5,625 bases of DNA, from positions 1 through 5,625 of the forward strand of contig CALBSY010000387.1 in NCBI GenBank assembly GCA_937967725.1. The letters run 5' to 3'. Positions within the stretch are counted from its first letter, which is position 1; the number at the start of each line of letters is the position of its first letter. This DNA comes from an uncultured Alphaproteobacteria bacterium. GTDB taxonomy: Bacteria > Pseudomonadota > Alphaproteobacteria > Caulobacterales > Aquidulcibacteraceae. This document shows positions 1-5,181 of this stretch, in pieces. The position numbers and the translations under genes were made by a program. The notes below the pieces were generated by a model. The model made no database searches. It had not been told where the DNA came from and worked only from the letters and a program-made list of their open reading frames with translations.

Positions 1-212
1 CGCACCCATTCGCAGGCGACGGAGCGTGCGGTCCACAGCACCAGCACCGCCTTCGCCGCCGCGATTTCCGCTTCGATGGTGGCGTCCCAGCTGGTGCGGG
101 GGTCGATGCGCTCGTCGTACCAGACCGAGTAGCCCGCCTCCTTCAGCCGCTGAATAGTGTCTTCCGCGAGGTGCTTGTCCTCACGCTTGTAGGAAATGAA
201 AATGTCCGCCAC
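1..212 (-). CDS. TIR-domain protein, N-terminal part only (runs off left edge)
   Basis: Reading leftward from a GTG at 210-212 gives 70 uninterrupted codons to the window edge. The product begins (M)ADIFISYKRED, followed by KEAGYSVWYDERIDP and, near the edge, AKAVLVLWTARSVACEWV. This is the order of a bacterial TIR domain: box 1 strand with I-F-I-S-Y, the variable helix, the W-Y-D-E strand/loop (box 2 region) and the hydrophobic VLVLW strand with the S-x-x-S/C-E-W-V turn. TIR domains signal through protein contacts, and many bacterial ones cleave NAD+. The catalytic glutamate usually follows the W-V turn by a few residues and is just outside the window, so enzymatic competence cannot be judged. 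GTG 212 is preferred over in-frame GTG 218 because a GGAGG lies 7 nt before it. Domains after the TIR are unknown; alphaproteobacterial relatives often carry repeats or an effector module C-terminally (family knowledge). It lies 81 bp downstream of the methyltransferase gene on the same strand. Confidence 0.88.
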   Translation of the reverse strand, partial: MADIFISYKREDKHLAEDTIQRLKEAGYSVWYDERIDPRTSWDATIEAEIAAAKAVLVLWTARSVACEWV

Positions 213-218
213 AAGCAC

Positions 219-225
219 CCCTCCC
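219..225 (-). promoter_or_regulatory. Shine-Dalgarno site that fixes the TIR start
   Basis: On the minus strand these bases read GGGAGGG. The GGAGG core (220-224) is 7 nt before the GTG at 210-212, the usual spacing, but abuts the alternative GTG at 216-218. It therefore supports the inner start giving M-A-D-I-F-I-S-Y, which also matches how TIR proteins commonly begin. Confidence 0.6.
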
Positions 226-293
226 ACGCCGCACGGCCCATTGGGGCACAGCGCGGTGGATGGGACAACTCAAAACCGCCCGCCCCCCAGGGG

Positions 294-932
294 CTAGATT
301 TTGCGCGCGGCCAGGAAAATGCGCGGCTCTTGTTTACGGCGCGTGCCGTGACGATCGCGTTCAACGATTTCGAACCCCGCCGCGGCGATGTCGCGCTCAA
401 GCTCCTCGGCCGAGAGGAATCCGACATATGGCGCCTGACCGAACACTTGCATCACCGGCACGGCGAGGCGGATCAGCGGGTTCATTTCCGTGAGGCAGGG
501 CGTCTTGGAGATGAACAGACCGCCCGGCTTGAGCAGGCGATGCACAGTTTGCAGCGCCGCTTCGCGCGCCTCGATGAGATGCAGCAGATTGAAGGCGAGC
601 GCCGCATCGAACGAAGCATCCGGCCACGCCGCGGAATCCGCGGCGCCGACCGCGAACTCCAGATTGGCTACGCCTTCGGCGGCGGCTTTCTCGCGGCCGA
701 TGGCGATCATCTCCGGTGAAATATCCGTCGCCACATAGCGCGCCACCGAAGGCGCGAGCCGCAACGCGGTTGTGCCGGTTCCGGCGCCCAACTCCCACGC
801 CGTGTCGCCCGGCTTGAGATAGTGGCGCGCGCGTTCGAGCGTGCGCTCGTAGCCCGCCGTATCGGCGATCTTGCTGGCGGCGTATTTGCGGGCGGCGCGG
901 TCCCAGAAGCGGGCGCTATCGACGGCGGGCAT
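294..932 (-). CDS. Class I SAM-dependent methyltransferase
   Basis: This 212-residue protein has the Rossmann-like methyltransferase fold of the Methyltransf_11/25 type. Motif I, the SAM-binding glycine loop, is WELGAGTGTTALRLA (residues 46-60). The acidic residue after the second strand is D70 in VATDIS. A V-G-A-A-D-S segment lies at 95-100, the fourth-strand region SFDAALAFNLLHLI at 107-120, and the post-motif LLKPGGLFISKTP at 133-145. The N-terminal FWDRAARKYAASKI followed by AGYERTLERARHYLKPGD is typical of a common proteobacterial group annotated only as class I methyltransferase, so the acceptor (small molecule, lipid or protein) is unknown. The protein is soluble, with no signal peptide or membrane segment. 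The ATG start is well supported by AAGGAG (minus strand of 938-943) 5 nt upstream. It is transcribed divergently from the YjbR-like gene and may be cotranscribed with the TIR gene 81 bp downstream, though no functional tie is visible. Confidence 0.92.
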   Translation of the reverse strand: MPAVDSARFWDRAARKYAASKIADTAGYERTLERARHYLKPGDTAWELGAGTGTTALRLAPSVARYVATDISPEMIAIGREKAAAEGVANLEFAVGAADSAAWPDASFDAALAFNLLHLIEAREAALQTVHRLLKPGGLFISKTPCLTEMNPLIRLAVPVMQVFGQAPYVGFLSAEELERDIAAAGFEIVERDRHGTRRKQEPRIFLAARKI

Positions 933-981
933 GCAGACTCCTTGGCGGCGCGTATGCGTGACCGCGCGTCAGCAGACAAGC

Positions 982-1010
982 ATGACGGGCGCGTGACGCC
1001 GCGTTATCCT
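982..1010 (+). promoter_or_regulatory. Candidate promoter giving a leaderless YjbR mRNA
   Basis: A -35-like ATGACG (982-987, 4 of 6 to TTGACA) and a -10-like TATCCT (1005-1010, 4 of 6 to TATAAT) are separated by 17 bp. The A of the downstream ATG (1017) is 7 bases past the -10, where transcription would start. No Shine-Dalgarno sequence precedes that ATG, in keeping with a leaderless transcript. This is pattern matching by eye only. Confidence 0.3.
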
Positions 1011-1016
1011 CACGGC

Positions 1017-1394
1017 ATGCCGCAGACGCCGCACCAGCGCGCCGAAGAGCAGCTCACCGCATACGGGCTGACGTTTCCGGAGACCAGCGCCGGGCCGGGC
1101 TGGATTCCGACGCGCGCGCTGTACGTGCGCAAGAAGATGTTCGCGGTGTTCGGCGCGCGCGGCGAAGCGCTCGATGCGCTGACGTTGCTGATGAAGCTGC
1201 CGGTGTCGGCGGAGATGGCCGAAGCGCTTTATTTCGTGCGGCCGGCGCGCGGCTGGTTCAAGCAGCACAATTGGGTGACGGCGCATTTCGCGGCGGACGA
1301 TGACATCCTGGCGGAGTTGGACACGCTGAAGGGCTGGCTGAAGCAGAGTTACGTCGCGGTGGCGCCGAAGACGCTGGGACGGATGGTGGACTGA
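1017..1394 (+). CDS. MmcQ/YjbR family protein
   Basis: The 125-residue product matches the MmcQ/YjbR (CyaY-like fold, formerly DUF419) family from recall. A short helical N-terminus leads to FPETSAGPGW, then a strand pair with VRKKMFAVFGARGE (about 38-51), L-T-L-L-M-K-L-P-V-S (about 56-65), the FVRPARGWFKQHNWVTAHF segment (about 74-92) and a C-terminal helix GWLKQSYVAVAPKTL. Members of about 110-130 residues are often called DNA-binding proteins because the fold resembles a double-wing motif. Their biological role is not established, so no function is asserted. ATG 1017 is chosen because it gives the family's usual length; the open frame extends upstream to 822, but that region is antisense to the methyltransferase. 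No Shine-Dalgarno site precedes it, and translation may be leaderless. An in-frame GTG at 993 would add eight residues. The gene diverges from the methyltransferase gene. Confidence 0.88.
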   Translation: MPQTPHQRAEEQLTAYGLTFPETSAGPGWIPTRALYVRKKMFAVFGARGEALDALTLLMKLPVSAEMAEALYFVRPARGWFKQHNWVTAHFAADDDILAELDTLKGWLKQSYVAVAPKTLGRMVD

Positions 1395-1426
1395 GTACGA
1401 CATGCTAGGAGTTGGGCGGGGGACTG

Positions 1427-2257
1427 ATGATGCCGCGCCAAATTTGGCAGATCGCTAGCGCGCTTGGCCTCGGCGCAAGCGTGCTGTCGCTAACTTCACT
1501 AATACTGCAGGGCTTCGCGCTCGGCGTAAGTGCGCCGATCGGCGCCATGATCGAGTTCTATGAGGCGCTGTTGCACACACTGCTTGGCTGGGCCGAGGGC
1601 CCATTGGAGCAAGTCGCCGACAGCGTGGAGCGCCTAGTTGGCGTCCAACTACACCCATCGCCGGAATGGAAACATGTCTTCGTACTGGTTTGGCTCTACT
1701 TCAGCACCGACGCTCGCAGCTCATTCCTTCAAGGGCGCTCGGTGACCGGCGCAACAACGCTGGTCATTGGTTTCGTCGTATCCATCGCAGCCGTCGTCGT
1801 TTCCGGCGGCGGCGGCTCGGCAACACTGGCAGACGTGCTTTGGGCGATTGGCGCGCCCCTCGCTGGCTTCGTCATGCACGCAGCAATCGAGTCCGCACTT
1901 ACCACGATTTTCTACAGAGAGCCTGACCGCAGCATTGCAGGCTCTCTGCGGTATTACTTCATGACAGAAATCCTTTCCGCATTGCTTGCCGGTGCGGTGG
2001 CGTTGGCAATCGCCATCGCGACGTTGCCGGCGCTTGGCGCATCCTGGGCAGCGATTGCCGCGCTTGGCAGTTTTGTTTTCTCGCGCGGGACATTTTGGTT
2101 GCTGCGCGGCGCCTACCTTGGTTTCACCGACCGCGCTGAGGACGAGACGAGTTTACGACGCTTCCTACGGTCTGGTAGCGGTCAGTTCGGATTGCTGTTG
2201 TTTTCGGTGCTCTGCGGCGCGGTCCTATTTGTGGCACTCAACGCTGGCATAGGCTGA
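1427..2257 (+). CDS. Orphan multi-pass inner-membrane protein
   Basis: I do not recognise this 276-residue protein. It has six or seven hydrophobic segments, roughly residues 6-30, 83-93 (short, VFVLVWLYF), 107-126, 135-155, 181-203, 205-220 and 253-273. An amphipathic acidic stretch (about 42-78) lies between the first and second, and a charged loop (TDRAEDETSLRRFLRS, 234-249) precedes the last. A G-G-G-G run sits at 127-130. No transporter signature, catalytic motif or cleavable signal peptide is visible. Starts at TTG 1412, ATG 1427 and ATG 1430 share the frame. ATG 1427 is preferred because GGGGG (1418-1422) lies 4 nt upstream, while AGGAG (1407-1411) directly abuts the TTG. Codon choice (CTA, TTG, ACA, CAA, ATT, TTT) is clearly more A/T-rich than in the flanking genes, suggesting recent acquisition or relaxed selection. 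It follows the YjbR gene by 32 bp and ends one base short of the ruvB stop. Confidence 0.82.
   Translation: MMPRQIWQIASALGLGASVLSLTSLILQGFALGVSAPIGAMIEFYEALLHTLLGWAEGPLEQVADSVERLVGVQLHPSPEWKHVFVLVWLYFSTDARSSFLQGRSVTGATTLVIGFVVSIAAVVVSGGGGSATLADVLWAIGAPLAGFVMHAAIESALTTIFYREPDRSIAGSLRYYFMTEILSALLAGAVALAIAIATLPALGASWAAIAALGSFVFSRGTFWLLRGAYLGFTDRAEDETSLRRFLRSGSGQFGLLLFSVLCGAVLFVALNAGIG
1915..1952. repeat. Two overlapping inverted repeats inside the membrane-protein gene
   Basis: CAGAGAGCCTG (1915-1925) and its exact reverse complement CAGGCTCTCTG (1938-1948) form an 11-bp stem with a 12-nt loop. Within the same stretch ACCGCAG (1926-1932) pairs exactly with CTGCGGT (1946-1952), a 7-bp stem that uses three bases of the first. 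The two hairpins therefore exclude each other. They lie in codons for R-E-P-D-R-S-I-A-G-S-L-R, in a cytoplasmic-type loop. Function is unknown; the pattern may be coincidental. Confidence 0.6.
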
Positions 2258-2258
2258 C

Positions 2259-3296
2259 CTACTTCCCCTCGAACAGGGCGCCGGTTTGCGGCGGCGTGCG
2301 CGGCGCCACCTTGCCTAGTCGCTCGTACGCTTTCGGCGCGGCGACGCGGCCGCGCGGCGTGCGCATGACGAAGCCCTGCTGCATCAGATAGGGCTCGATC
2401 ACGTCTTCGATGGCGTCGCGCGCTTCGGCCAGTGCGGCGGCGAGCGTGTCGACGCCGACGGGGCCGCCGGAATAGGTCTCCACCAGCGCATGCAGATAGC
2501 GGCGGTCGAGCATGTCGAGGCCATCGCTATCAACATCGAGGCGCTTCAGCGCGCTATCGGCCAGCTTGGCGTCAATCGCTTCCGCGCCGGCGTCGGCGAA
2601 ATCGCGCACGCGGCGCAACAGGCGCACGGCGACGCGCGGCGTGCCGCGCGCGCGCTTGGCGATCTCGACCGCGCCTTCCGCCGTGATTGGCGCGCCGAGC
2701 TTTTCGGCGGCGCGGGTGACGATGCCGATCAGATCTTCCGGCCCGTAGAAATCCAAGCGCACCGGAATGCCGAAGCGATCACGCAATGGCGTGCCGAGCA
2801 GGCCCGCGCGCGTGGTGGCGCCGACGAGGGTGAACGGCGAAAGATCGATGCGCACGCTGCGCGCGGACGGGCCTTCGCCGATGATGATGTCGAGGTGATA
2901 ATCCTCCATCGCCGGATAGAGGATTTCCTCCACCGCCGGCGCGAGGCGGTGAATCTCGTCGATGAACAGCACGTCGCGCGGTTCGAGATTGGTGAGCAGC
3001 GCGGCGAGATCGCCGGCGCGCGCAATCACCGGCCCGCTGGTGGCGCGAAAGCCGACGCCGAGCTCGCGCGCGAGAATTTGCGCCAGTGTGGTTTTGCCGA
3101 GGCCCGGCGGACCCGAGAGCAGCACGTGATCCATCGCCTCGCCGCGGCCGCGCGCGGCGTCGACGAACACTTTGAGATTGGCTTTGGCCTGCGGCTGGCC
3201 GACGAATTCGTCGAACGCCTGCGGGCGCAGCGCACGGTCGGCCCCCTCTCCGGGCATGCGCTCAGGGCTCGTGATGCGTTCCGCGGGTTCAGCCAT
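2259..3296 (-). CDS. ruvB: Holliday junction branch-migration ATPase RuvB
   Basis: RuvB is the hexameric AAA+ motor that, loaded by RuvA, pulls DNA through Holliday junctions during recombinational repair. The 345-residue product is full length. It shows the N-terminal LRPQAFDEFVGQPQAKANL, Walker A GPPGLGKTT (62-70), Walker B DVLFIDEIH (108-116), sensor 1 LVGATTRAG (157-165), the arginine-finger segment PLRDRFG with R174, the sensor-2 segment RGTPRVAVRLLRRVRDFA (218-234) and a C-terminal winged-helix domain with SGGPVGVDTLAAAL and a PYLMQQGFVMRTPRGR tail. The V after R-V-A in sensor 2 is often N or G in relatives, a minor change. The ATG start has no good Shine-Dalgarno site, and an in-frame stop four codons upstream (3306-3308) rules out extension. 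A LexA box ends 23 bp before the start, implying SOS control. ruvA is not directly upstream, as it usually is, because the oxygenase gene intervenes. Confidence 0.98.
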   Translation of the reverse strand: MAEPAERITSPERMPGEGADRALRPQAFDEFVGQPQAKANLKVFVDAARGRGEAMDHVLLSGPPGLGKTTLAQILARELGVGFRATSGPVIARAGDLAALLTNLEPRDVLFIDEIHRLAPAVEEILYPAMEDYHLDIIIGEGPSARSVRIDLSPFTLVGATTRAGLLGTPLRDRFGIPVRLDFYGPEDLIGIVTRAAEKLGAPITAEGAVEIAKRARGTPRVAVRLLRRVRDFADAGAEAIDAKLADSALKRLDVDSDGLDMLDRRYLHALVETYSGGPVGVDTLAAALAEARDAIEDVIEPYLMQQGFVMRTPRGRVAAPKAYERLGKVAPRTPPQTGALFEGK

Positions 3297-3319
3297 GGGG
3301 CTTGCTTAGCAGATTCGGG

Positions 3320-3334
3320 GTTCGCAAATCGTTC
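3320..3334. promoter_or_regulatory. LexA (SOS) box between ruvB and the oxygenase gene
   Basis: The 15 bases GTTCGCAAATCGTTC are an exact match to the alphaproteobacterial LexA operator GTTC-N7-GTTC, a direct repeat unlike the inverted LexA sites of E. coli. The box sits in the 91-bp divergent gap, 23 bp before the ruvB ATG and 53 bp before the oxygenase ATG. That placement would overlap the likely ruvB promoter and could reach the opposite one. RuvAB is a standard SOS function, so the location makes sense. It is the only exact copy I found in the window. Confidence 0.85.
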
Positions 3335-3376
3335 TCATGGCTGAGGCCGGTTGTGACGCCGCGCCGCGCAGACGAT

Positions 3377-3383
3377 AGGAAGG
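3377..3383 (+). promoter_or_regulatory. Shine-Dalgarno site of the oxygenase gene
   Basis: AGGAAGG lies 4 nt before the ATG at 3388. It is the strong ribosome site of the pair, since the divergent ruvB start has none, and it fixes this start. Confidence 0.65.
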
Positions 3384-3387
3384 CCCC

Positions 3388-4383
3388 ATGAATGCTGAAG
3401 AATTCACCGATCTGAAGAAGCGGGCCGAGGGCGGGGACGTCAAATCCATGACCGCGTTCGGCAAAGTGCTGATCGCGGGCGCCGATGGGCGCGCTGTCCA
3501 CCTGCCGAGCGGCGCGCGCTACATCGCCCGCGCGGCCGAGAAGGGCGACGCCGAAGCGCTGGCGCAGCAGGCTATACTGGTGGCCGCCGGCATTCAAAAC
3601 CCGCCGGATTGGGATCGCGCGTTGGAAATGTTGCAGCGCGCGGCCCAGACCGGCTGGCTGCCGGCGCAAGAGCAGCTGCGCTTCCTGGCAGACGGCTCTG
3701 GCGAAAATTTCGACCACTTGCGCAAGCGCATCGACGTCGCGTCGTGGCTGCGGCCGCCCGAGACCAAAGTCGTCTGTGAATGGCCGCGCATGCTCATCGC
3801 ACGCAGGCTGATGCGCGACGGCGAATGCGCGCGCGTGATCGAGAAGGCGCGCGGCAAGCTCCGCCGCGCCGGCATCTACGATCTGGAGACCGGCGCGGAA
3901 ACGGTGGTCGACGAACGCTCCAATAGCAAGGCTGAACTTTCGCTGCTCGACATCGACGTGCCGTTCGTCATGCTGATCGCGCGCATGTCGAGCATGCTGG
4001 GGCTGCCGAGCCAATTCTTCGAACCCACCAACGTACTGCACTACGCGCCGGGCCAAGAGTTCAAGCCGCACCATGACTTTCTCAGCACTAATGAGCCAGG
4101 TCTCGCAGCCAACGTGAAAGCGCTCGGCCAGCGCATCGTGACGCTGTTGGTGTATTTAAAAGACCGTTATGAAGGCCGCGAAACGCGGTTTCCGCAGCTC
4201 AATTACGCGTTCAAAGGCGCCGCCGGCGATGCGCTGATGTTCGGCAACGTCAACGCTAAAGGCGAGCCCGACGAGCGCACGCTGCATGCTGGCACGCCCC
4301 CGCTCAGCGGCGAAAAGTGGGTGCTCTCGCAATGGGTGCGCAACCGGCCCGCCGTGCTTGAGCAACAACAACAAGCGAGCTAG
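3388..4383 (+). CDS. Sel1-like repeat / prolyl-4-hydroxylase-type 2OG-Fe(II) oxygenase
   Basis: The 331-residue protein joins two parts. Residues about 8-102 are alanine-rich helical pairs with Sel1/TPR-like character, such as SGARYIARAAEKGDAEALAQ and DWDRALEMLQRAAQTGWLPA. Residues about 130-320 form a P4Hc-type double-stranded beta helix. The iron ligands are H228 and D230 in FKPHHDF and H300 in RTLHAGTPPLSG. K310, ten residues after H300, is the expected 2-oxoglutarate-binding lysine of the H-x-D...H-x9-K motif. Supporting segments are NVLHYAPGQEFKPHHDF, RIVTLLVYLKD, and GDALMFGNVNAKGEPDERT. Such enzymes hydroxylate proline or related side chains in proteins using Fe(II), O2 and 2-oxoglutarate; the substrate here is unknown. 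There is no signal peptide, so it is cytoplasmic. The C-terminus ends in a Q-Q-Q-Q run from CAA/CAG codons. The gene sits on the opposite strand between ruvA and ruvB, shares the ruvB LexA box region, and its TAG overlaps the ruvA stop in CTAG. Confidence 0.9.
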   Translation: MNAEEFTDLKKRAEGGDVKSMTAFGKVLIAGADGRAVHLPSGARYIARAAEKGDAEALAQQAILVAAGIQNPPDWDRALEMLQRAAQTGWLPAQEQLRFLADGSGENFDHLRKRIDVASWLRPPETKVVCEWPRMLIARRLMRDGECARVIEKARGKLRRAGIYDLETGAETVVDERSNSKAELSLLDIDVPFVMLIARMSSMLGLPSQFFEPTNVLHYAPGQEFKPHHDFLSTNEPGLAANVKALGQRIVTLLVYLKDRYEGRETRFPQLNYAFKGAAGDALMFGNVNAKGEPDERTLHAGTPPLSGEKWVLSQWVRNRPAVLEQQQQAS

Positions 4384-5000
4384 CGGCTGACTTCCTTCAG
4401 CGCGGCGCGGATCAGGTCGGGCGCGGGCGCGTCTGCTTCGCATTGCTTGGCCGCGCTGGCGACGGCGCGCGCGGCGCTGGATTGGTCGATGCCGAGATTG
4501 ATCAGCGCCGACACCGCCTCGGCGCGCGCGCCGCTTGGCGCGGGCGCGCCGTTGACGGCGCGGGCTGCGGGCTGGGCACCGCCGAGCGAAATAAAGCCTT
4601 TCGGCCCCTGCTTGGCGGCGAGTTCTTGCGCCAGGCGCGCGGCGAGTTTCGGCCCCACGCCATTGGCGCGGGCGAAGGCGGCCTTGTCCTGCACCGCGAT
4701 CGCGTCGACCAGCACCGCCGGCGGCATCGCGTCAAGAATACCGAGCGCAACCTTTGCCCCAACGCCGGGGATAGTCTGCAAATGCGCGAACCAGGCGCGC
4801 TCTTCTTCGCTCTCGAAGCCGTAGAGCCGGATGGCGTCCTCGCGCACATGCGTTTCGATGAAGAGCCGCGCCGGCGCGCCGGCCCTGAGCCGCCCGAGCG
4901 TGCGCCCACCCGCTTGCACCACATAGCCGACGCCGCCGACCTCGATCAGCGCACTCTCCTCGCCGACCGCCGCCGCCACGCCCTGCAATGAGCCGATCAT
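4380..5000 (-). CDS. ruvA: Holliday junction DNA-binding protein RuvA
   Basis: RuvA binds four-way junctions as a tetramer and recruits RuvB. The 206-residue product has all three domains. The N-terminal OB fold starts MIGSLQGVAAAVGEESALIEV and carries the acidic pin E54-D55 in HVREDAIRLYGF. The middle domain has two helix-hairpin-helix motifs, TIPGVGAKVALGIL (76-89) and ANGVGPKLAARLAQEL (112-127). An Ala/Pro/Gly-rich linker (about 140-158) leads to the C-terminal RuvB-contacting domain (about 160-206, AVSALINLGIDQSSAARAV). Length is normal for the family. ATG 5000 is chosen because GGAGG (minus strand of 5009-5013) lies 8 nt upstream and the family begins M-I-G-x-L; the frame stays open to 5147, but that extension has no RuvA character. 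No ruvC lies upstream: the neighbour is a divergent Tat protein. No exact LexA box is seen upstream. Confidence 0.98.
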   Translation of the reverse strand: MIGSLQGVAAAVGEESALIEVGGVGYVVQAGGRTLGRLRAGAPARLFIETHVREDAIRLYGFESEEERAWFAHLQTIPGVGAKVALGILDAMPPAVLVDAIAVQDKAAFARANGVGPKLAARLAQELAAKQGPKGFISLGGAQPAARAVNGAPAPSGARAEAVSALINLGIDQSSAARAVASAAKQCEADAPAPDLIRAALKEVSR

Positions 5001-5130
5001 CTCGCGCGCCTCCAGCCGCACAGTGCTGCGCGGATTCGCACCGGCGCGGAACGGGGCCAATTGCGAACCACTCTCACACTTACAGGCGTGAAAGGCCGTG
5101 CTACTGATTCCCCCGCGAGGGATGTGGATT

Positions 5131-5147
5131 TTGCGACTGTTTCGCAA
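5131..5147. repeat. Perfect inverted repeat TTGCGA-N5-TCGCAA in the ruvA / Tat-protein gap
   Basis: TTGCGA (5131-5136) and TCGCAA (5142-5147) are exact reverse complements separated by CTGTT. The site is 34 bp before the ATG of the Tat repeat protein and 130 bp before ruvA, in a 181-bp divergent gap. A third TTGCGA occurs at 5061-5066. Size and spacing suit a dimeric regulator's operator, but the regulator is unknown. Confidence 0.4.
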
Positions 5148-5169
5148 TTAGCGAGACAGCCGACGCTAC

Positions 5170-5174
5170 AGGGG
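5170..5174 (+). promoter_or_regulatory. Shine-Dalgarno site of the Tat repeat protein
   Basis: AGGGG lies 7 nt before the ATG at 5182 and supports that start, which also places the twin arginines at residues 10-11 of a normal Tat signal. Confidence 0.45.
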
Positions 5175-5181
5175 ATCGCCG

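Noticed and set aside
281..294. G/C-rich hairpin at the methyltransferase stop as an intrinsic terminator
   Set aside because: The stem is about five pairs with an almost absent loop, and no T-run follows directly on the minus strand.
171..719. 182-codon plus-strand frame across the TIR start and the methyltransferase gene
   Set aside because: It spans two well-supported minus-strand genes and the gap between them, with no recognisable domain.
822..1016. N-terminal extension of the YjbR protein by 65 residues
   Set aside because: It is mostly antisense to the methyltransferase gene and its ribosome site, and family members are about 110-130 residues long.
2490..3344. Long open frame (284 codons) on the plus strand opposite ruvB
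   Set aside because: It mirrors the ruvB codons in a high-GC genome; its product is Arg/Ala/Glu-rich with no recognisable domain, and ruvB is unambiguous.
3289..4074. 261-codon open frame on the minus strand opposite the oxygenase gene
   Set aside because: It is antisense to a domain with intact catalytic residues, its composition is rich in A, R, Q and H, and it overlaps the LexA box and the ruvB start.
4443..4991. 182-codon plus-strand frame opposite ruvA
   Set aside because: It lies entirely within ruvA and shows no family features or ribosome site.
5049..5068. GAAC-N12-GAAC upstream of ruvA as a LexA box
   Set aside because: The spacing is 12 instead of 7, and the position where a second half-site should be reads GGGC; kept only as a possible decayed site.
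5001..5147. N-terminal extension of RuvA by 49 residues from a TTG at 5147
   Set aside because: The extension has no RuvA similarity, and the ATG at 5000 has a good GGAGG and gives the family's standard first residues.
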